Assembly (NCBI GenBank): GCA_947453145.1
Contig: CANGFA010000010.1
Span: 1-64,000 of the forward strand
Direction of reading: 5' to 3'
Length of the DNA stretch: 64,000 nt
DNA from: Bacteroidota bacterium
GTDB taxonomy: Bacteria; Bacteroidota; Bacteroidia; Chitinophagales; Chitinophagaceae
In this document: positions 50,691 through 58,705 of the stretch, one piece after another
Layout of the letters: each line of letters begins with the position of its first letter
Position numbering within the stretch: the first letter of the stretch is position 1
Notes under the pieces: model-generated
Database searches by the model: none
Told to the model about the DNA's origin: nothing
Seen by the model: only the letters and a program-made list of their open reading frames with translations
Position numbers and translations under genes: made by a program

Positions 50691-50725
50691 CAAATTTACG
50701 TTCCTTTTATAAAATACCCAACAAA
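50691..50725 (-). promoter_or_regulatory. his promoter
   Basis: On the minus strand TTG (50721-50719, part of a TTTTTTGTTG stretch), 20 bases, TAAATTTG (50698-50691): exact consensus. The -7 box ends four bases before the hisL ATG, so the leader peptide would be translated from a leaderless transcript. Confidence 0.72.
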
Positions 50726-50788
50726 AAAGGAATATTTTGCCTAAATTGCTCAAATAAAGTGTCTCTTATTCATTAAATAATAGTTTTT

Positions 50789-51646
50789 ATGCGTTTGCTT
50801 CCCCTTTTTACTTTATTAACTATCATGTCTTTGTCCTTTTGTGCTCAAAAAGAAGCACCTAGTCCGGCGCCTACCCCAACGCCAACGCCAACGACGCCAA
50901 CTACACCAACCAACCCAGTAACAGATACTACTAAAAAATTAGTGTGGTCTGATGAATTTGATAAAGGCACCAGACCCGATACCACAAAATGGGCTTATAA
51001 TATAGGGACAGGTAGTAATGGCTGGGGAAACAATGAAGCACAATATTATACATCCGATTCCACCAATGCCCGAATTGAAAATGGTAGTTTAATTATAGAA
51101 GCTAGAAAAGAAAGTAAAGGCGGAAAAAATTATACCTCTGCAAGACTACTAACGCAGGGCAAAGCTTCATGGACTTATGGCCGAATTGAAATTCGCGCAA
51201 AGCTTCCTAAAGGCGTGGGCACTTGGCCTGCTATTTGGATGTTGGGTGACAATATTAACACTGTAAATTGGCCAGCATGTGGCGAAATTGATATTATGGA
51301 ACATGTAGGTAAAGAGCAAGATATGGTGTTATGGTCTACGCACTCAAAATTAAACAACTGGTCTTTAGGTACACAGAAAACATACAAGTCAACAATTGAC
51401 GGTGTCTCAACTGCATTCCACGTATATAAAATAGAATGGTCCAAAGATTATATACAATTTTTTGTAGACGATAAATTATACTATACTTCACCCAACGAAG
51501 GGAAAGGAACGGATTATTACCCTTTTACTGCCCCTCAATTTTTATTGTTAAATCTTGCTATTGGAGGAAATTTAGGAGGACCCACTATTGATGATAGTAT
51601 TTTCCCTTGCCGAATGGAAGTGGATTATGTTAGAATTTATCAATAA
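50789..51646 (+). CDS. glycoside hydrolase family 16 lipoprotein, 285 aa
   Basis: A lipoprotein signal (L-S-F-C, residues 15-18) is followed by a proline/threonine linker (about 22-47) and a GH16 jelly-roll domain. The catalytic motif is E166-I-D168-I-M-E171, and W-P-A-I-W-M-L-G and the C-terminal M-E-V-D-Y-V-R-I-Y are typical of laminarinase-like members. It should cleave beta-1,3- or beta-1,3-1,4-glucans at the cell surface; the exact glycan is not determined. It is divergent from the his promoter, with 102 bases between hisL and its start. Confidence 0.9.
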   Translation: MRLLPLFTLLTIMSLSFCAQKEAPSPAPTPTPTPTTPTTPTNPVTDTTKKLVWSDEFDKGTRPDTTKWAYNIGTGSNGWGNNEAQYYTSDSTNARIENGSLIIEARKESKGGKNYTSARLLTQGKASWTYGRIEIRAKLPKGVGTWPAIWMLGDNINTVNWPACGEIDIMEHVGKEQDMVLWSTHSKLNNWSLGTQKTYKSTIDGVSTAFHVYKIEWSKDYIQFFVDDKLYYTSPNEGKGTDYYPFTAPQFLLLNLAIGGNLGGPTIDDSIFPCRMEVDYVRIYQ

Positions 51647-51683
51647 AAAAATGTTTTAATTTATTTAATCCTCTTTCATATTT

Positions 51684-52823
51684 ATGAAATTAAATTTCTT
51701 TGTTTTAATAATTGTTTTGTTGTCGATTCAAGCAAACGCACAAGTCAAAACTCAAACACAAACGCAGGTTCAAAAACCAATTGCAAATTTATTAGTGGGC
51801 ACTTACACCCAAAAAGGAAGTAAGGGAATTTATGTTTTTAATTTTGATACAGTTACAGGAAAGGCTATTGAATTAAGCCATACAGACAGCAGCGCCAATC
51901 CTGAATTTTTAGCTATCACAAAAGATAAGCGATTTGTATATGCAGTAAATGAAACGAAAGATGGTATGGTTTCTGCATTTTCATTTAAGGATAATAAACT
52001 TAATTTATTAATTCAAAAAACAACAAAAGGGGAAGACCCCTGCTATCTAAGTATAAGTCCCGACGAGCATACAATTTTTGTAGCCAATTATAATGGTGGT
52101 AGTATAACACAGTATCACAGATTCGCAGATGGGTTACTATCCAATCCGCAACAATTTATACAACATGTTGGAAAAAGTGTAAATGAAAAAAGACAAGACA
52201 AACCGCATGTTCACGGTGCCTTTCTATCTCCCAAAGGGGATTATTTATTGACCCCGGATTTAGGAATGGACCAGGTCACCATTTATCCATTTTCCAATAG
52301 CACTAGCTTACCATTAGATGTAAATAAAGCAACTGTAATCAATTCAAAACCTGGTTCTGGCCCAAGACATTTGGCTTTTACGCCCAATGGAAAATATATT
52401 TACGTTGCCGAGGAACTAAGCGGTAGCATAAGTGTTTATAAATTTAACAAAGGACAGGCTACATTTTTGCAAACGGTTTTTACACATGTAGCAAATTATA
52501 AAGGAGTTCCTGGCACCGGAGATATTCATGTTTCACCCGACGGGAAATTTGTTTATGTAAGTAATAGAGGTGATGAAAATAATATTGCTAAGTTTCCAAT
52601 TTTATCAACCGGAAAATTAAATGATAAGCAAATGCAATTGTTTTCGACCATAGGAAAAAGACCAAGAAATTTTACCATTAGCCAGGATGGAAATTGGTTA
52701 TTGGTTGCCAATCAGGATACGGACAATATTATTGTTTTTAAAGTAAATAAAGAGACAGGTGACTTAACCAATACAGGCAATACGATTAAAGTATCAATGC
52801 CAGTTTGTTTGGTGATGTTTTAA
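51684..52823 (+). CDS. exported lactonase-family (6-phosphogluconolactonase-like) beta-propeller, 379 aa
   Basis: A signal peptide (residues 1-19) is followed by a seven-bladed propeller typical of the YbhE/lactonase family: L-V-G-T-Y-T-Q-K-G-S-K-G-I-Y, V-Y-A-V-N-E, Y-N-G-G-S-I-T, H-V-H-G-A-F-L-S and G-P-R-H-L-A-F. Cytoplasmic relatives hydrolyse 6-phosphogluconolactone, but a signal peptide argues for a different, extracytoplasmic lactone or sugar role here. It follows the GH16 gene by 37 bases and may share its transcript. Confidence 0.8.
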   Translation: MKLNFFVLIIVLLSIQANAQVKTQTQTQVQKPIANLLVGTYTQKGSKGIYVFNFDTVTGKAIELSHTDSSANPEFLAITKDKRFVYAVNETKDGMVSAFSFKDNKLNLLIQKTTKGEDPCYLSISPDEHTIFVANYNGGSITQYHRFADGLLSNPQQFIQHVGKSVNEKRQDKPHVHGAFLSPKGDYLLTPDLGMDQVTIYPFSNSTSLPLDVNKATVINSKPGSGPRHLAFTPNGKYIYVAEELSGSISVYKFNKGQATFLQTVFTHVANYKGVPGTGDIHVSPDGKFVYVSNRGDENNIAKFPILSTGKLNDKQMQLFSTIGKRPRNFTISQDGNWLLVANQDTDNIIVFKVNKETGDLTNTGNTIKVSMPVCLVMF

Positions 52824-52844
52824 TGGTCCAAAAATATTACTCAA

Positions 52845-53231
52845 CTAGTATTTTTCAAACCAAACAGGATCTTCTGAAGGTCCTTCAGGACACATATAGT
52901 TAATTAATAGCTCTGTGCCTACTGGGATATCTTTTAATGTAATAATTGAAATGGTTTGGTGCTCAAAGTCCATATCATATGCACAATTGGGCTCGTTGGA
53001 ATGATTATAAATAGATATATACCCCAATGCTACTGCCGCCTTTTTGCTATCCGGCCCCCATTCAAAAATATAATCATATAATAAGGTTTGCTCTAATTTT
53101 TCACGACCATTTGCATCCACTACAATCACAGGTGCAATTTCGATGGTCGTATTTGCTGTAATGGGTTCTGTTGTAAATACGCCCCTGCCTTTATTGGTAG
53201 ATGAAGCAATTGTTAAGAAAGGAAGAATCAT
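52845..53231 (-). CDS. SET-domain protein, 128 aa
   Basis: A compact SET domain: G-R-G-V-F-T-T-E-P-I (N-SET), Y-D-Y-I-F-E-W-G, the S-I-Y-N-H-S-N-E-P-N-C motif that shapes the SAM and lysine channel, and the terminal E-L-L-I-N-Y catalytic Tyr. Eukaryotic relatives methylate histone lysines; in bacteria the targets are largely unknown. No pre-SET or post-SET zinc region is present. It is convergent with the lactonase gene and divergent from mgtE. A near-consensus box TATATTTA ends four bases before the ATG. Confidence 0.85.
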   Translation of the reverse strand: MILPFLTIASSTNKGRGVFTTEPITANTTIEIAPVIVVDANGREKLEQTLLYDYIFEWGPDSKKAAVALGYISIYNHSNEPNCAYDMDFEHQTISIITLKDIPVGTELLINYMCPEGPSEDPVWFEKY

Positions 53232-53277
53232 GACCTAAATATAGGGCATCCTTAGGATTTTTCTTAACTTGCACCCG

Positions 53278-54675
53278 ATGTCAGAGGAATTAAAAATAGA
53301 GAATGTTGAATTATCGGAAATTTTCTTAGAAATTTTGTCCAAAGAGGATCAAGATCTACTAAGAACTTTTTTAGATGAACAAAATATTAGCGACGTTGTC
53401 GAACTGGTAAATGAATTTCCAGAACAGGAGGCGAATATCATTGATCATATGACCGTGCATCGTGCTGTGAGTGTATTTAAGATCCTGGATATTAATCAAC
53501 AAAAAGATATTATTAAGGAATTACCAGCGCGTAAAACAGCTAAAATTCTGAATGAATTGCCTCCGGATGACCGTACCGACTTTTTAGAAGAATTGCCAAA
53601 GGCAGCCATTCGAGATTTAATTAAATTGTTGGACCCCGAGGAACGCAAAATTACTTTATCATTACTAGGATATCCAGAAGATAGTGTGGGTCGTTTGATG
53701 ACCCCGGACTATGTATATGTTTACGAGCATTATACGGTAGAACAGGTATTGAATAATATTCGCAAATACGGGAAAAAGTACGAGACCATTGACGTCATCT
53801 ATATCATTGACGAGCATGGATGTTTGATAGATGACATTCGAATTAGAGATGTGCTCATTGAGCAACCAGAAGCCATCATAAAAGATATTATTGACGGAAG
53901 ATATGTTGCCTTAAATGTGTACGATGACCAGGAACATGCAAGTCAGGTATTTAAAATGAATAACCGAACGGCGATTCCGGTTGTGGATGACAACAATGTA
54001 TTGTTAGGAATTGTTACCATTGACGATATATTATGGGTAACCAATGAAGAGTTTTCCGAGGATATGCAAAAAATGGGAGGTACCGAGGCATTGAATGAAC
54101 CTTACTTGGATATTTCTATATTCAAACTTTTCAAGAAACGCATTACTTGGTTGGTAGTTTTATTTTTTGGAGAAATGCTTACTGCAACTGCGATGGCCTA
54201 TTTTGAAGGAGAACTCGCAAAAGTATTGGTATTGGCAACCTTTATACCATTAATATTATCAAGTGGGGGTAATACAGGATCTCAAGCATCCACACTTATC
54301 ATACAAGCCATGTCTGTTGGCGAAATTACCATTGCAGATTGGTGGAAAATTTTAAGAAGAGAAATAATTAGTGGGCTGTTACTTGGTATTGTACTTGGCG
54401 TGATTGGATTTTTTAGAGTAAGTGTTTGGCATATGATTTCTCCAGGTTTTTATGGAACACATTGGATGTTGATTGCTACTACGATTGGTTTCACATTAGT
54501 GGGCGTGGTGGTATGGGGAACAATCACTGGATCTATGTTGCCCATATTTTTAAAACGATTAGGCGCTGACCCTGCAGTATCATCTGCACCCTTTGTTGCC
54601 ACTTTAGTAGACGTTACTGCAATCCTTATTTATTTTGGATTAGCTTTCTTTTTCCTACAAGGCACATTGTTATAA
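53278..54675 (+). CDS. mgtE: magnesium transporter MgtE
   Basis: The MgtE layout is complete: an acidic N domain with superhelical repeats (about 20-135), two CBS domains (about 140-260), a connecting helix and five membrane helices (about 285-465) with G-G-N-T-G-S-Q-A-S-T in the pore region. The cytoplasmic domains close the channel when Mg2+ is abundant. ATG 53278 is used; the upstream TTG at 53269 adds only three residues. It ends one base from the convergent acetyltransferase gene. Confidence 0.93.
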   Translation: MSEELKIENVELSEIFLEILSKEDQDLLRTFLDEQNISDVVELVNEFPEQEANIIDHMTVHRAVSVFKILDINQQKDIIKELPARKTAKILNELPPDDRTDFLEELPKAAIRDLIKLLDPEERKITLSLLGYPEDSVGRLMTPDYVYVYEHYTVEQVLNNIRKYGKKYETIDVIYIIDEHGCLIDDIRIRDVLIEQPEAIIKDIIDGRYVALNVYDDQEHASQVFKMNNRTAIPVVDDNNVLLGIVTIDDILWVTNEEFSEDMQKMGGTEALNEPYLDISIFKLFKKRITWLVVLFFGEMLTATAMAYFEGELAKVLVLATFIPLILSSGGNTGSQASTLIIQAMSVGEITIADWWKILRREIISGLLLGIVLGVIGFFRVSVWHMISPGFYGTHWMLIATTIGFTLVGVVVWGTITGSMLPIFLKRLGADPAVSSAPFVATLVDVTAILIYFGLAFFFLQGTLL

Positions 54676-55284
54676 TTAAACCAGCTGCTTTTTTAATAAG
54701 TCCTTTACTTTTTGCTCCCATTCTTCTTTGGTAATACTTAATACAATGGAATCTCTTCTGCTGCCATCTGGCTTTGGCAAATGACTTCTTAAAACGCCTT
54801 CTACTGTACAACCCATTTTTTGCATGGCTGCAATACTTCTTTTATTTTCATTATCGGCACGAAACTCTATTCTCTTAAATCCCATTTGCTCGAAAGCAAA
54901 TTGCAATAACAAATATTTGCAATGTTGATTGAGTCCAGTACCCCAAACTTGTTTACTATACCATGTATACCCTAATTGAGTGGTTTCAAAATTCAATTGT
55001 ACATCATAAAATCGAGTGCTACCCACATACTTGTTTAATTGTTTATCAAATACAATAAAAGGGTAAGCTGTTTTGTCATTGCGCGATTGTATCGCCGCAT
55101 CAATATATCCTTGCAGGTCCTCAACTTTGTGAATGGCAACTAAAGAATATTTCCAAATTTCAGGTTCTGTGAGAACGTATACAGCTAATTCAGCAGCGTC
55201 TAAACAATTGAGTGGCATAAGTTTTACGCGCTCATCTTCCAATATATAATCAAGGTCAAAATCAAAATTGTCTTTAACTAACAT
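54676..55284 (-). CDS. GNAT-family N-acetyltransferase, 202 aa
   Basis: A RimJ/RimL-type GNAT fold: L-M-P-L at the N-terminus, Y-V-G-S-T-R-F-Y-D-V-Q, L-G-Y-T-W-Y-S-K-Q-V-W-G-T-G-L-N as the acetyl-CoA loop (usually Q/R-x-x-G-x-G/A), and R-I-E-F-R-A-D-N-E-N-K-R-S-I-A-A-M-Q-K-M-G. It probably acetylates a protein N-terminus or a small molecule; the substrate is unknown. Monocistronic. Confidence 0.85.
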   Translation of the reverse strand: MLVKDNFDFDLDYILEDERVKLMPLNCLDAAELAVYVLTEPEIWKYSLVAIHKVEDLQGYIDAAIQSRNDKTAYPFIVFDKQLNKYVGSTRFYDVQLNFETTQLGYTWYSKQVWGTGLNQHCKYLLLQFAFEQMGFKRIEFRADNENKRSIAAMQKMGCTVEGVLRSHLPKPDGSRRDSIVLSITKEEWEQKVKDLLKKQLV

Positions 55285-55303
55285 ATATTAAGTTATTAAT
55301 GTT

Positions 55304-55311
55304 TAATTTTG
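55304..55311 (+). promoter_or_regulatory. -7 promoter box of glmS
   Basis: TAATTTTG, an exact TAnnTTTG match, 34 bases before the ATG at 55346. No clear -33 element. No glmS ribozyme is present; the leader is far too short. Confidence 0.42.
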
Positions 55312-55345
55312 CTCAAATTATTGAATAATAAGCAAATCATAAAGT

Positions 55346-57184
55346 ATGTGTGGAATTGTAGGTTATATAGGACATAGAGAGGCGTATCCTATTGTCTTAA
55401 AAGGCTTAAAGCGTTTGGAATATCGTGGTTATGATAGTACAGGCGTGGCTATCATTCAAGACGGTGATTTGCAAGTACATAAAAAGAAAGGAAAGGTTGC
55501 GGAGCTGGAGGAAGCAGTGGTTGGAAAAAACATGCACTCCCATATTTGTATTGGACATACCCGTTGGGCAACCCATGGTGAGCCATCGGACAGAAATGCA
55601 CATCCTCATTTATCCAATAATGGACGCTTGGCCATGCTTCATAATGGAATCATTGAGAACTACGCACAAATTAAACAAGAACTTACCAGCAAGGGCTACA
55701 CTTTTAAAAGTGATACCGACACGGAAGTATTATTAAACTTCATTCAGGATATACAAGACAATAATAAAAGCACATTAGAAGAAGCATTGCGAATTGCATT
55801 AAAAAGAATTGTGGGTGCTTATTGTATTTTATTAATTGACCAGAACGATCCGGAAACCATTATTGCAGCACGTAAAGGAAGTCCATTGGTGATTGGTATT
55901 GGTAAAGGAGAACATTTTTTAGCAAGTGACGCATCTCCTATTATTGAATACACCAAGGAAGTCGTTTATGTAAATGATTACGAGATTGCAATTGTAAAAG
56001 CAGACGAATTAATTTTAAAGAATTTAGGTAACGAAAAGCAAACGCCATTTATACAAAAATTAGATATGGAATTAGCTGCCATTGAAAAAGGTGGCTATGA
56101 ACATTTCATGTTGAAAGAAATTTTTGAACAACCCGATACTATTTTTGACTGCTTAAGAGGCCGCTTATTACATGAGCAACAACAAATAGTCATGGCGGGC
56201 GTGGATAATCATATAGAAGCTTTAACAAAAGCATCCCGCATTATGATTGTGGCTTGTGGCACCAGTTGGCACGCAGGATTGGTTGCAGAATACATGATTG
56301 AGGAGTTATGTCGTATACCAGTGGAAGTAGAATATGCTTCTGAATTCAGATACCGTAATCCGGTGATTCATCCGGGTGATGTAATTATTGCTATATCACA
56401 AAGTGGAGAAACGGCCGATACCTTAGTTGCCTTAGAAAGTGCGAAGGAAAAAGGTGCCTTTATTTTTGGAGTCGTAAACGCGGTGGGAAGTAGCATTGCA
56501 CGTTTATCAGATGCAGGTGCTTATACCCATGCAGGTCCAGAAATTGGCGTAGCGAGCACCAAAGCATTTACGGGCCAATTGGCAGTATTAACTATGATGG
56601 CTTTGAAAATGGCCAAAGCAAAAGGCAGCATTAATGATGAACGATACGAGCACTTAGTAAATGAACTGGCTTCGGTTCCGGAAAAAGTAAAAGCAATTTT
56701 AGCAGACACTTCTAAAATAGAAAGTATCGCAAAACAATACAAAGGAGCTAGTGACTTTTTATATTTAGGACGCGGTTACAACTTCCCCATTGCTTTAGAA
56801 GGCGCCTTAAAATTAAAAGAAATAACTTACATACATGCCGAGGGATACCCTGCTGCCGAAATGAAACACGGTCCTATTGCCTTGGTTGACGAAAACTTAC
56901 CTGTAGTATTTGTAGCTACCAAGGACATGTATTACGAAAAAGTAGTTTCTAATATTCAAGAAATTAAGGCAAGAAAAGGCCAAGTAATTGCGGTTGCTAC
57001 CCATGGAGATAGCGTCCTTCCAACCATGTCCGACAATATTATGTTTGTACCGGATATTGACGAAGTAATTGCACCACTTTTAAGTGTTATCCCTTTACAA
57101 TTATTAAGTTACTATGTGGGAATTTATAAAGGCATTGATGTAGACAAGCCTAGAAACTTAGCCAAGTCGGTTACCGTGGAATAA
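55346..57184 (+). CDS. glmS: glutamine--fructose-6-phosphate aminotransferase (isomerizing)
   Basis: The N-terminal glutaminase begins M-C-G-I-V-G-Y-I-G with the nucleophile Cys next to the initiator Met, and H-T-R-W-A-T-H-G-x-P follows. Two SIS isomerase domains follow (I-S-Q-S-G-E-T-A-D-T near 351; L-G-R-G-Y-N-F-P-I-A-L-E-G-A-L-K-L-K-E), ending in the conserved D-K-P-R-N-L-A-K-S-V-T-V-E. It makes glucosamine-6-P, the substrate of GlmM encoded at 14433. Length (612 aa) is normal. Confidence 0.96.
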   Translation: MCGIVGYIGHREAYPIVLKGLKRLEYRGYDSTGVAIIQDGDLQVHKKKGKVAELEEAVVGKNMHSHICIGHTRWATHGEPSDRNAHPHLSNNGRLAMLHNGIIENYAQIKQELTSKGYTFKSDTDTEVLLNFIQDIQDNNKSTLEEALRIALKRIVGAYCILLIDQNDPETIIAARKGSPLVIGIGKGEHFLASDASPIIEYTKEVVYVNDYEIAIVKADELILKNLGNEKQTPFIQKLDMELAAIEKGGYEHFMLKEIFEQPDTIFDCLRGRLLHEQQQIVMAGVDNHIEALTKASRIMIVACGTSWHAGLVAEYMIEELCRIPVEVEYASEFRYRNPVIHPGDVIIAISQSGETADTLVALESAKEKGAFIFGVVNAVGSSIARLSDAGAYTHAGPEIGVASTKAFTGQLAVLTMMALKMAKAKGSINDERYEHLVNELASVPEKVKAILADTSKIESIAKQYKGASDFLYLGRGYNFPIALEGALKLKEITYIHAEGYPAAEMKHGPIALVDENLPVVFVATKDMYYEKVVSNIQEIKARKGQVIAVATHGDSVLPTMSDNIMFVPDIDEVIAPLLSVIPLQLLSYYVGIYKGIDVDKPRNLAKSVTVE

Positions 57185-57244
57185 TCATATCCGGAATTTG
57201 GCTTGCGCTTTTGTGGATGTAATGTAAAAATCATACATTTAAGT

Positions 57245-58291
57245 ATGAATACATTTATAAAATCCTTCAAATACACAACCCCCTTTGTGATGTATTTGTT
57301 AAGCTACCTCGCTTTTAACAATACTGGTATTTTATGTTGGGTACCTTTACTATATGTGTTCTTTTTTATTCCCATTTTAGAATTATTCATTTCCCCAGAT
57401 CCAAAAAACTTAAATGCAATTGAAGAGCAATTGGCAAAGGATAATAAAATTTATGATATTATTATTTGGATGACAGTGCCATTGCAATATTTATTATTAT
57501 TTATTTTCTTATTCAGTTTTAAAAAAGAATTAGGCGGGGTGGATATCGCTGGACGTATTGTTTCCATGGGTTTATTATGTGGCGCTTTTGGAATCAATGC
57601 TGCTCATGAATTAGGTCATAGGACCAATGCTTTTGAACAATTTTTGGCAAAGTTACTATTGCTTACTAGTTTATATATGCACTTTTTTATTGAGCATAAT
57701 AAAGGACACCATAAACATGTGGCCACACCGCATGACCCAAGCACTGCTAAATTTAAGCAAACTGTGTATGCATTTTGGGCGCAAACCTTTATAGGTACTT
57801 ATTTAAGTGCTTGGCATATTGCCATTGAGGAATCAAAAAAGAAAAACAGGGCTTTGCCTATTTTAAATAATGAAATGTTTTTATTTCAACTCATTCAAAT
57901 TGCTTTAGTACTGGTTATATTTTACTTCTTTGGGCTTTCCATCATGTTGTATTTTATAGGGGCTGCCTTAATGGGTGCTACTCTTTTGGAGACAGTCAAC
58001 TATATTGAGCATTACGGACTTTCCAGAGAAAAAGGCGAAGGAGAATTATATGAAAGAGTAAAACCACATCATAGTTGGAATAGCAATCATGTAATTGGCA
58101 GGCTCATGTTATTTGAACTAAGCCGTCATAGTGATCATCACTATTTAGCATCTCGCAAATACCAGATATTAAGAAATATGGAAGAGGCTCCTCAAATGCC
58201 AACGGGCTATCCAGGTATGATTGTATTATCCCTATTTCCGCCAGTATGGTTTTCTATTATGCATAAGCAAATGAAAAAGTATTCCTTATAG
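57245..58291 (+). CDS. AlkB-type membrane alkane hydroxylase / non-haem di-iron fatty acid desaturase-like enzyme, 348 aa
   Basis: About six membrane helices carry the eight-histidine di-iron motifs of alkane 1-monooxygenase: H-E-L-G-H, E-H-N-K-G-H-H-K-H followed by V-A-T-P-H-D-P, N-Y-I-E-H-Y-G-L (a family hallmark) and R-H-S-D-H-H-Y. AlkB hydroxylates the terminal carbon of alkanes with electrons from rubredoxin; no rubredoxin or rubredoxin reductase gene lies nearby, so partner and substrate are open. ATG 57245 is preferred: the frame upstream to a TTG at 57203 encodes a non-conserved Cys-containing stretch. Confidence 0.85.
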   Translation: MNTFIKSFKYTTPFVMYLLSYLAFNNTGILCWVPLLYVFFFIPILELFISPDPKNLNAIEEQLAKDNKIYDIIIWMTVPLQYLLLFIFLFSFKKELGGVDIAGRIVSMGLLCGAFGINAAHELGHRTNAFEQFLAKLLLLTSLYMHFFIEHNKGHHKHVATPHDPSTAKFKQTVYAFWAQTFIGTYLSAWHIAIEESKKKNRALPILNNEMFLFQLIQIALVLVIFYFFGLSIMLYFIGAALMGATLLETVNYIEHYGLSREKGEGELYERVKPHHSWNSNHVIGRLMLFELSRHSDHHYLASRKYQILRNMEEAPQMPTGYPGMIVLSLFPPVWFSIMHKQMKKYSL

Positions 58292-58318
58292 CTTTTAACG
58301 AACGTTGCAATTTATTTT

Positions 58319-58639
58319 ATGGAAATTGATGAAATATTAAATTATGCACTCACCTTACCCGAGACGGAGGAGTGCTTCCCTTTTGGAGAGGACAATTTAG
58401 TGCTTAAAACAAAAGGGAAGATATTTCTCATTATTGATTTAAAGGCATTCCCAAATACCATGAACTATAAAGCAACCCCCGATGACATTATTGATCAAAG
58501 GGACCAATATCCCGATGCTATTTTTCCCGGCTTTCACATGAATAAGAAACATTGGAACACTTTGCACCTTAATAAAATAGCCCCGTCTAAAGTGATCAAG
58601 GAAATCATACATGTATCCTATAATTTAGTAAGGAAGTAG
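58319..58639 (+). CDS. MmcQ/YjbR family protein, 106 aa
   Basis: A small CyaY-like-fold protein: L-P-E-T-E-E-C-F-P-F-G near residue 15, V-L-K-T-K-G-K-I-F-L-I, K-A-T-P-D-D and the C-terminal H-W-N-T-L-H-L and S-Y-N-L-V-R-K are typical. Members are often called DNA-binding on the basis of fold; the role is not established. It follows the AlkB gene by 27 bases and may be cotranscribed. Confidence 0.82.
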   Translation: MEIDEILNYALTLPETEECFPFGEDNLVLKTKGKIFLIIDLKAFPNTMNYKATPDDIIDQRDQYPDAIFPGFHMNKKHWNTLHLNKIAPSKVIKEIIHVSYNLVRK

Positions 58640-58705
58640 CCTCATACCTCTCACAAAGAGACCTAAAAGGTCCTCAAATATTAAAGTCGTACCTTGCAGT
58701 TCATT

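Larger units (their letters stand above)
34664..50725 (-). other. interleaved his-trp biosynthetic supra-operon
   Basis: Sixteen biosynthetic genes plus two others run in one direction: hisG-hisD-hisC-[dehydrogenase-cytochrome c]-hisB, then trpE-trpG-trpD-trpC-trpF-trpB-trpA, then hisH-hisA-hisF-hisIE. All enzymes of both pathways are present. Two promoters are visible, each with a leader-peptide attenuator: before hisG and before trpE. No exact TAnnTTTG box is seen in the 56 bases between trpA and hisH or in the hisF-hisIE gap, and I see no intrinsic terminator after trpA. Whether all genes share transcripts is inference from spacing and orientation. Confidence 0.8.

Noticed and set aside
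55312-55345. glmS ribozyme or other riboswitch before glmS
   Set aside because: Only about 34 bases separate the promoter box from the ATG, and no structured element is visible.
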